6,242 nucleotides of DNA. Source: Pseudomonadota bacterium (GTDB taxonomy: Bacteria > Desulfobacterota > WTBG01 > CAIYCZ01). Positions within the stretch are counted from its first letter, which is position 1. Each line of letters opens with the position of its first letter. Shown here one piece after another: positions 5,435 through 6,242 of this stretch. Where the stretch lies: the NCBI GenBank assembly GCA_026388865.1, contig JAPLIX010000410.1:1-6242 (forward strand), given 5' to 3'. The notes beneath the pieces are model-generated. The model did no database searches, had not been told where the DNA came from, and saw only the letters and a program-made list of their open reading frames with translations. The position numbers and the translations under genes are program-made.

Positions 5435-6242
5435 ATGGCACAAAAACAGGACAAGGATACCGGAAAAGAAAAAGCCCCGGAGAAGCTGTTAAGCGTATGC
5501 GATGCTTCGCTGCATATGATCGGCAAAGCCCGCAAAGAGGGCATCTCAACTGCCTTTGACCGGGCGGAAGCTATGAAGGCCTGCCCGATTGGCGCGGACG
5601 GCAGCTGCTGCAAGAACTGCGCGATGGGCCCCTGCCGTGTTCCCGCCACCAAGAAGGGCGAGGAGCCCGACAAGGTCGGCGTGTGCGGAGCGACCCCGGC
5701 CACCATTGCCGCCCGGAACTTTGCGCGCATGGTTGCTGCCGGCTCTTCAGCCCACTGCGACCATGCCCGCGGCGTTGCCGAGGTGTTCCTGCTGGCGGCC
5801 AAGGGAAAAATTCCCGGGTACGGCATAAAGGATGTGCAGAAGCTGCTGCAGCTGGGCATGGATTTCGGCCTTGAGGTGGAAAAGATGAGCCTGCAGGATA
5901 TCGCCATCAAAGTCGGCGAGCTCTGTTCGGCTGAATTCGGCAAGCAGTCAGGAGACCTGGTGTTCACCAAGCGCGCGCCGCTGAAGCGGCAGGAGCTGTG
6001 GCGCAAGAACGACCTGATGCCGCGCGGCATAGACCGCGAGATCGTGGACCTGATGCACCGCACGCACATGGGCGTTGACCAGGACTACCGCAACCTTATT
6101 ACCCAGGCAGGGCGGGTGGCGCTGGTCGATGGCTGGGGCGGATCCATGATCGCCACCGAGCTGCAGGACATCATGTTCGGCACGCCGGTGCCCATTACCG
6201 GCAACATCAACCTCGGCGTGCTCAAGGAGGATGAAGTGAACA
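5435..6242 (+). CDS. cooS: Anaerobic Ni-Fe-S carbon monoxide dehydrogenase catalytic subunit (3' partial)
   Basis: CooS (AcsA when paired with acetyl-CoA synthase) reversibly reduces CO2 to CO at a Ni-Fe-S C-cluster. Here it would supply the carbonyl group of acetyl-CoA. The frame is open from ATG 5435 to the window edge (269 codons of an expected 630-680). Cysteines at 50, 58, 59, 62, 67 and 84 reproduce the D- and B-cluster spacing of the Carboxydothermus enzyme (its 39, 47, 48, 51, 56, 70), apart from a three-residue longer last gap. Further family blocks are GVCGATPATIAARNFAR (82-98), MHRTHMGVDQDYRNL, LVDGWGGSMIATELQDIMFG and PITGNINLGVLKEDEVN. The window stops just before the VHGH motif that carries the C-cluster histidine, so the active site cannot be checked. 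The proton-relay histidines appear only partly conserved: H107 and H110 are present, but G113 and E116 stand where the third and fourth would be. It lies 133 bases after acsD, with its maturation factor cooC upstream. Confidence 0.95.
   Translation, partial: MAQKQDKDTGKEKAPEKLLSVCDASLHMIGKARKEGISTAFDRAEAMKACPIGADGSCCKNCAMGPCRVPATKKGEEPDKVGVCGATPATIAARNFARMVAAGSSAHCDHARGVAEVFLLAAKGKIPGYGIKDVQKLLQLGMDFGLEVEKMSLQDIAIKVGELCSAEFGKQSGDLVFTKRAPLKRQELWRKNDLMPRGIDREIVDLMHRTHMGVDQDYRNLITQAGRVALVDGWGGSMIATELQDIMFGTPVPITGNINLGVLKEDEVN

Noticed and set aside
5374..6069. 231-codon open frame on the reverse strand
   Set aside because: It is the antisense of cooS, whose forward frame carries the full B/D-cluster cysteine pattern. 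The reverse product has no recognisable motif, and its 3' end runs into the AT-rich repeat.

Overview
This window is part of a Wood-Ljungdahl (reductive acetyl-CoA) pathway locus. It carries five genes, all on the + strand, and the two outermost run off the ends. In order they are: a RACo-type ATP-dependent reductive activator of the corrinoid iron-sulfur protein (1-1912, N-terminus cut off); a CooC-type nickel-insertion ATPase for CO dehydrogenase (1935-2687); FolD, the bifunctional methylene-tetrahydrofolate dehydrogenase/cyclohydrolase (2747-3655); AcsD/CdhD, the small (delta) subunit of the corrinoid iron-sulfur protein, with a long C-terminal extension (3784-5301); and the beginning of the Ni-Fe-S carbon monoxide dehydrogenase CooS/AcsA (5435-6242, C-terminus cut off).

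The genes form one functional set. FolD works in the methyl branch on tetrahydrofolate-bound C1 units. AcsD is half of the corrinoid protein that carries the methyl group to acetyl-CoA synthase. RACo re-reduces that corrinoid when cobalt is accidentally oxidised. CooS/AcsA interconverts CO2 and CO for the carbonyl branch, and CooC supplies its nickel. AcsC, AcsB and the methyltransferase AcsE are not in the window and would be expected in the flanks.

The organism is an anaerobic bacterium with GC-rich coding sequence. The corrinoid subunit is accompanied by RACo and CooC and all five genes have good Shine-Dalgarno sites, which points to Bacteria rather than a methanogen. The AT-rich, repeat-bearing spacers and the long AcsD look unlike classical Firmicute acetogens. 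My guess is an uncultivated lineage such as Desulfobacterota, Omnitrophota or Planctomycetota, but the sequence alone does not settle this.

Layout: the first three genes are tightly packed (22- and 59-base gaps). Two larger spacers, 3656-3783 before acsD and 5302-5434 before cooS, differ sharply in composition from the genes. Both hold inverted repeats: an 8-base tandem repeat, a foldback and an 18-base perfect palindrome in the first, and a 21-bp AT-rich foldback in the second. These spacers, the AcsD extension and a changed histidine relay in CooS are the items most worth a second look. I see no wholly new defence, mobile or RNA system here.
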